From: an uncultured Halorubrum sp.
GTDB lineage: Archaea > Halobacteriota > Halobacteria > Halobacteriales > Haloferacaceae
Length of the DNA stretch: 36,232 nucleotides
Assembly: GCF_937146585.1 (NCBI RefSeq)
Contig: NZ_CAKZRO010000025.1
Location: 1-36,232 of the forward strand
Direction: 5' to 3'
Below the pieces are notes generated by a model that saw only the letters and a list, made by a program, of their open reading frames with translations, did not search any database and was not told the DNA's origin. The translations under genes were made by a program, and so were the position numbers. Shown piece by piece: positions 32,558-36,232 of this stretch (positions are counted from its first letter, which is position 1; each line of letters starts with the position of its first letter).

Positions 32558-32763
32558 TCTGCCCCCGGTGCGAGTACGAGTTCGACCCGGCGAACGGGCT
32601 CGCGTGTCCGCGCTGCGGCGCCCCGGTGTCCTGTTCGGGGCGCTCCTGTGCCGAGTGCGGGGCCTGTTCCTCGCCCGTCGAACGCCTCCGGCGGCGGCTC
32701 GCGGAGCGACTGGCCGGCGAGCGGGGATCGGACGACGACGGCGAAGCTTCCGACGAGTCCTGA
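32554..32763 (+). CDS. Small eight-cysteine zinc-ribbon-like protein coupled to feoB
   Basis: This 69-residue protein begins with GTG at 32554, overlapping the FeoB stop (GTGA). Eight cysteines at 3, 6, 18, 21, 27, 32, 35 and 38 form CPRC, CPRC, then Cys-4-Cys-2-Cys-2-Cys (CSGRSCAECGAC), all in the first 38 residues. The tail is a charged helix (ERLRRRLAERLAGERG) and an acidic end. The first two pairs look like a zinc ribbon. The last four could hold a second zinc or an iron-sulfur cluster. Its place after feoB matches the slot of FeoC in enterobacteria, although no winged-helix is visible. A FeoC-like regulator or Fe(II) chaperone role is inference. I recognise no named family. Confidence 0.72.
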   Translation: MICPRCEYEFDPANGLACPRCGAPVSCSGRSCAECGACSSPVERLRRRLAERLAGERGSDDDGEASDES

Positions 32764-32803
32764 CGGACGTCGACGCGAGGCGTCGCGGAGCGAGCCCGCC
32801 GCC

Positions 32804-32983
32804 TCACCCGACCGCCTCCCAGTTCCGGTACAGCCCCACGCCGAACGCGAGGACGACCCCGCCGACGCCGACCTGCCGACCGACCGTCCCGAAGTCGCCG
32901 TCGAGGCCGGCGACGACCGCTCTGCCGGCCATCACCAGCGTGACGAGCGCGACGAGCGCCAGCACGGCGTGCCGTGTCTCCAT
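32804..32983 (-). CDS. Small two-helix membrane protein, unknown function
   Basis: This 59-residue protein, METRHAVLALVALVTLVMAGR at its start, has two hydrophobic segments (about residues 6-23 and 36-52) joined by a short Gly-rich loop, and ends LYRNWEAVG. The frame opens 17 codons earlier, but ATG 32983 gives a typical short start. It lies on the opposite strand to the feo and cyd genes, between them. I see no clear TATA box. Such tiny proteins are easily missed or wrongly called, so confidence is moderate. Confidence 0.55.
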   Translation of the reverse strand: METRHAVLALVALVTLVMAGRAVVAGLDGDFGTVGRQVGVGGVVLAFGVGLYRNWEAVG

Positions 32984-33183
32984 GGGTGGACGGAGCCGCC
33001 GCGCCGCCCAAAGGGCTGGGTTGGCGCAGGCCAATCCGGCTCGACGCCGGGCGGCGGCGGACGCTCGCTCGTCGCTTGTCCTGTGCCAACTCCGGGGTTA
33101 TGCCGGAGCGGGCCGCAGCGTTACGCAGAGACCGCGACGGCGGCGCGCGGCGGAGCGACGCGCCGCTCCAATCCCACAACGAC

Positions 33184-34608
33184 ATGATCGACCCAGTACT
33201 CGCGAGCCGGTTCCAGTTCGCACTGACGACCATCGTCCACATCATCTTCCCGGTGATGAGCATGGGGCTCGCGCCCTTCCTCATCTACTTCACGTGGCGG
33301 GACGTGCGGGGCGGCGACCCGGTGTACGAGCAGCTGCGTCGCTTCTGGACGAAGGTCTTCGCCATCTCGTTCGTCGTCGGGACGGTCACCGGGATCGTCC
33401 TCGAGTTCGAGTTCGGGACGAACTTCGCGGCGTTCTCGACGACCGCCGGAGAGCTGTTCGGCGGTCCGCTCGCCGTCGAGGGGATGATGGCGTTCATGCT
33501 GGAGGCGACGTTCCTCGGCATCTTCGTGTTCGGTCGCGAGCGCGTCTCCGACCGCCTGTACTTAGTGTCGAGCCTCGCCGTCGGCGTCGGGACGTGGCTG
33601 TCGGCCGTCTGGATCCTGATCGCGAACTCGTGGATGCAGATGCCGCGGGGCTACGAGCTGGTGAGCGAGAACGGCGACGAGGTGGTCCACCTCGTCGATC
33701 CGCTCGCGGCGTACCTGACCCCGCGGTTCGGCTACATGTACGTCCACATGCAAAACGCCGCCGTCGAGTCAGTGGCGCTGTTCATGGCCGCCGTCTCCGC
33801 CTTCTACGTCTACCGACACCACGTCCGGGGCGAGGAGACGGAACACATCGCGTTCTGGCACAAGACGCTGAAGATCGCGTTAGTCGCGCTGCTGATCACG
33901 GCCCCGCTCCAAGTGCTCCAGGGCGACCTGTACGCGCGGCACGTCTACGAGACGCAGCCGCAGAAGTTCGCCGCCATGGAGGCGGTCTGGGACACCGAGG
34001 CGTACGTCCCGGAGTACATCTTCGCGATCCCGACCGACCTGAGCCAGTTCACCGACCCGCGCGCGAAGGAGCTGTTCGGCATCGGCATCCCCGGCGGGGC
34101 GTCGTGGCTCGCGAGCGGGGGCGACGCGACCGCGGAGATTCGGGGGCTGAACACGTTCGAGGCGGCGGCGCCCCCCGTCGCCGTCGTGTTCTGGTCGTTC
34201 CGCGCGATGGTCGGGATGGGGTTCTGGTTCATTCTGCTCGCGTTCTGGGGCGGTTACCGGTGGTACACCGGTGAGCTGTTCGAGGACGGACTGCTACATA
34301 AGGCGCTGATGGCGTCCGGTCTGCTCGGCTTCGTCGCGGTCGAACTCGGATGGGTCGTCACCGAGGTCGGCCGCCAACCCTGGGTGATCCAGGGCGTGTT
34401 GAAGACGAGCGAGGGGGTGTCGCCCGGCCTCACCGGCGCGGAGGCGCTGATCACGCTCGCGGGGTTCGTCGGCGTCTACGCCGGCATCCTCGCGCTGTAC
34501 GTGTACGTCGTCTCGCGAGTGATCCGGGACGGGCCCCCGAGCGTGCGGGAGCTGCGGTCCACCGCCGAGCGCGACGCCGCGCCGACGGAGGTGCCCGGCG
34601 ATGACTAG
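33184..34608 (+). CDS. cydA: Cytochrome bd-type quinol oxidase subunit I
   Basis: This is the haem-bearing subunit of a cytochrome bd oxidase, which reduces O2 with quinol electrons and without proton pumping. The 474-residue protein has many membrane spans. The b595-ligand His is H19 (TTIVHIIFP). E99 and E107 in VEGMMAFMLEATFLG match the haem/proton-channel glutamates of E. coli by number. H188 in YMYVHMQNAAVES corresponds to the b558 ligand region. The GRQPWVIQG motif belongs to the conserved quinol/haem region. The frame extends upstream to 32974, but MIDPVLASRFQFALTTIVH at 33184 is the family's normal start. The 200-bp upstream gap shows no clear TATA box. It overlaps cydB by 8 bp. Confidence 0.95.
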   Translation: MIDPVLASRFQFALTTIVHIIFPVMSMGLAPFLIYFTWRDVRGGDPVYEQLRRFWTKVFAISFVVGTVTGIVLEFEFGTNFAAFSTTAGELFGGPLAVEGMMAFMLEATFLGIFVFGRERVSDRLYLVSSLAVGVGTWLSAVWILIANSWMQMPRGYELVSENGDEVVHLVDPLAAYLTPRFGYMYVHMQNAAVESVALFMAAVSAFYVYRHHVRGEETEHIAFWHKTLKIALVALLITAPLQVLQGDLYARHVYETQPQKFAAMEAVWDTEAYVPEYIFAIPTDLSQFTDPRAKELFGIGIPGGASWLASGGDATAEIRGLNTFEAAAPPVAVVFWSFRAMVGMGFWFILLAFWGGYRWYTGELFEDGLLHKALMASGLLGFVAVELGWVVTEVGRQPWVIQGVLKTSEGVSPGLTGAEALITLAGFVGVYAGILALYVYVVSRVIRDGPPSVRELRSTAERDAAPTEVPGDD

Positions 34609-35605
34609 CGCCGTCGACGCGCTCGCGGCGGGACCGGTGCTCGGCCTGCCGCTCCCGGAGCTGTGGTTCGCGCTCGTGTTCGCCCTGCTCGGGACGTTCC
34701 TGTTCCTCGACGGCTTCGACTTCGGCGCGGGCGCCATCTTCGCGACGCTCTCCGACGACGAGGGGCGCGAGGCGGTGCTGTCGGCGATCGGGCCCTTCTG
34801 GGACGGCAACGAGGTGTGGCTCGTCGTCTTCGGCGGGGCGCTGTTCGCCGCGTTCCCGTCGGTGTACGCGGGGCTGTTCAGCCGCCACTACCTGCTGATG
34901 TTCGGCATCCTCGGCGCCCTCATCCTCCGGGGGCTGGCCCCGGAGATGTACGAGCAGCGGCACGACGCGCGGTGGCAGCGGTGGTGGGGTCGGTCGTTCG
35001 TCGCCGGCAGCGTCCTCGCCCCCTTCCTCCTCGGCGCGTTCGCGGGGAACTGGCTCGTCGGGAGCCCTCGGTCGCTCACCCTCGTCGGCGTCGTCACCGG
35101 GGTCGCCGTCACGGCGCTGACGGTCGTCTCGGGCGCCGCGTTCCTCCGACTGAAGGCCCGGGACGCGCTCCCGGAGACGGTGACGGAGATCGGCGTCGCG
35201 GCCGTCGCGGCGTACCTCCTCGCGGTCGTGGCGACCCTCGGCGTCCTCGCGACTCGCCTCCCGGCCGGCGTCGACGCGCTGCTGTCGCCGCCGGTGATCG
35301 CACTGGTCGCCGCCTCCGTCGGGCTCGGAGCCGGTTACGCCGTCGCGCTTCGACGCGGGGCGAGCCTCGTCGCGCTCGCGGCGGCCGGGGGGCTGACCTA
35401 CGGCCTGATCGCCGTGGTCGGGCTGCTCATGTACCCGCGTATCGACCCGGCGACGGGAGCGACGGTCGGGGAGGCCGTCGTCTCGACGCTGCCGCTGAAC
35501 CTCATGTCGATCGGCGCGGCCCTGCTGTTGCCGCTGGTCGTCGCGTACTTCGCCGTCCTGTACTCGGCGTTCAGCGGCCCGATCACGGCCGAGGAGGCGT
35601 ACTGA
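34601..35605 (+). CDS. cydB: Cytochrome bd-type quinol oxidase subunit II
   Basis: This is the membrane partner of CydA that holds the oxidase together. The 334-residue protein has the CydB start LPELWFALVFALLGTFLFLDGFDFGAGAI, then IGPFWDGNEVWLVVFGGALFAAFPSVY and ILGALILRGLAPEM. These motifs and the eight or nine hydrophobic segments are typical, as is the length. ATG 34601 overlaps the end of cydA by 8 bases, showing coupled translation. The next gene starts one base after its stop. Confidence 0.95.
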   Translation: MTSAVDALAAGPVLGLPLPELWFALVFALLGTFLFLDGFDFGAGAIFATLSDDEGREAVLSAIGPFWDGNEVWLVVFGGALFAAFPSVYAGLFSRHYLLMFGILGALILRGLAPEMYEQRHDARWQRWWGRSFVAGSVLAPFLLGAFAGNWLVGSPRSLTLVGVVTGVAVTALTVVSGAAFLRLKARDALPETVTEIGVAAVAAYLLAVVATLGVLATRLPAGVDALLSPPVIALVAASVGLGAGYAVALRRGASLVALAAAGGLTYGLIAVVGLLMYPRIDPATGATVGEAVVSTLPLNLMSIGAALLLPLVVAYFAVLYSAFSGPITAEEAY

Positions 35606-35606
35606 G

Positions 35607-35852
35607 ATGAGCGAGGGTTCCGAGGCGAGCGCGCCGGCTCGGCGGTCGGCGGTCGGGACGTCGCTGCTCTCGCGCGTGCTCGTCACGTGGGCGGAGCTCG
35701 TCGCCGTCGGGTTCGGCGGGGCGGTCGCGGGCGGGGCCGCGTCCGGGCCGCCGCAGCTCGTCGTCTACTTCGCGACGGTGCTCGCCGCGGTCGCCGTGTT
35801 CATGTTCAACGTCGACCGACTCGTCGCGACCCGCGTTCGGGAGGCGACGTGA
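35607..35852 (+). CDS. Small membrane protein of the cyd operon
   Basis: This 81-residue protein has an Arg/Ser-rich N-terminal 20 residues and two hydrophobic segments (about residues 24-45 and 50-68), ending NVDRLVATRVREAT. It starts one base after the cydB stop, so it is in the same operon. Bacterial bd oxidases carry tiny subunits (CydX, CydH), but those have a single membrane span and are shorter. This protein is not clearly one of them. An accessory-subunit role is inference from position. Confidence 0.7.
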   Translation: MSEGSEASAPARRSAVGTSLLSRVLVTWAELVAVGFGGAVAGGAASGPPQLVVYFATVLAAVAVFMFNVDRLVATRVREAT

Positions 35853-35874
35853 GCGGAGCGCGTCGCGCGGAGCG

Positions 35875-36114
35875 TCAGTCCGACCCCCGGCGCGACGATT
35901 CGAACGGACCGACGCCGCGGCGCTTGGCGGCGATGCCGAACAGCAGCGCGGCGCTCGGGAGGAACAGCAGCGCGCCGAGCGCGGTGACGGTGTCGTCGTT
36001 GGCGAGTCCGAAGGCGATCCCGCCGATCCCGGCGGCGAGCGCGACGGCCGCCGGGATCAGGAGCCGGTTTGGGAGCGCGGTAAACACCCCGCGCCCGGAA
36101 CGTGAGGTTCCCAT
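35875..36114 (-). CDS. Small two-helix membrane protein, unknown function
   Basis: This 79-residue protein has two hydrophobic segments (LLIPAAVALAAGIGGIAFGL and VTALGALLFLPSAALLFGIA) and a short charged C-terminus with RRGVGPFESSRRGSD. ATG 36114 is chosen over a TTG three codons upstream. It is convergent with the cyd operon, 22 bp away. It resembles unnamed small haloarchaeal membrane proteins, and no function can be assigned. The remaining 118 bp to the window end (36115-36232) show no feature I can support. Confidence 0.6.
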   Translation of the reverse strand: MGTSRSGRGVFTALPNRLLIPAAVALAAGIGGIAFGLANDDTVTALGALLFLPSAALLFGIAAKRRGVGPFESSRRGSD

Positions 36115-36232
36115 ACGAGACAACGTAAGTGCGTCGGGCCCGTATCAGACGCGTTGTCGAAGGACAAGGATCCGCCGCGCCGCGACCGGCCGCGACCGCT
36201 CGGCCGACCCCGGAGCCGCCGACCCCGCGACC

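Overview
This window comes from the chromosome of a halophilic archaeon. It is very GC-rich and its proteins are strongly acidic. Many genes have an archaeal TATA-like box centred about 27 bp before the start codon, which implies leaderless transcripts. Several families are known mainly from haloarchaea (DUF5788-, DUF5793- and DUF5797-like proteins, paired PilB/PilC, membrane LonB). A Halorubrum-like genus is my inference from overall resemblance. Nothing here was searched against a database.

Layout. Positions 1-9266 are almost entirely minus strand: trkH (cut by the left edge) and trkA for K+ uptake; an MscS-type channel overlapping a YhbY-like RNA-binding protein; a SHOCT membrane protein; the amidotransferase genes gatC-gatA with an overlapping DUF5797-like gene; a DUF5788-like gene; a UspA stress protein; and ribH followed by a class I aminotransferase. 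msrA (plus) has a clear leaderless promoter. A gene-free 417-bp gap then carries a dispersed-repeat-like segment, followed by a phosphoesterase convergent with a prolyl oligopeptidase. Positions 13396-17053 hold a small membrane protein, a thioredoxin-reductase-like flavoprotein, a GrpB-fold protein, tRNA-Gly(UCC) with repeated copies of its own 3' end beside it, and a two-gene DoxX operon with strong Shine-Dalgarno sites. Then come a Cache-domain chemotaxis transducer, a Trm9-like methyltransferase, the pilB-pilC pair, a DUF5793-like gene, a SAM hydroxide adenosyltransferase, nadM, and lonB with a long acidic N-terminus.

The last 7 kb (29.2-36.1 kb) looks like an iron and respiration block. 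It contains a second thioredoxin-reductase-like flavoprotein behind palindromic sites, feoA with a perfect DtxR/IdeR-like iron box touching its start codon, feoB, a tiny eight-cysteine protein translationally coupled to feoB, a small membrane protein, and cydA-cydB with a small membrane-protein gene one base after cydB. Fe(II) import could supply the haem needed by the bd oxidase, though cyd has its own upstream region.

I found no CRISPR array, transposase, phage gene or toxin-antitoxin pair. The best leads for something new are the eight-cysteine Feo-linked protein, the paired palindromes before the adjacent flavoprotein gene, and the tRNA-Gly repeat cluster.
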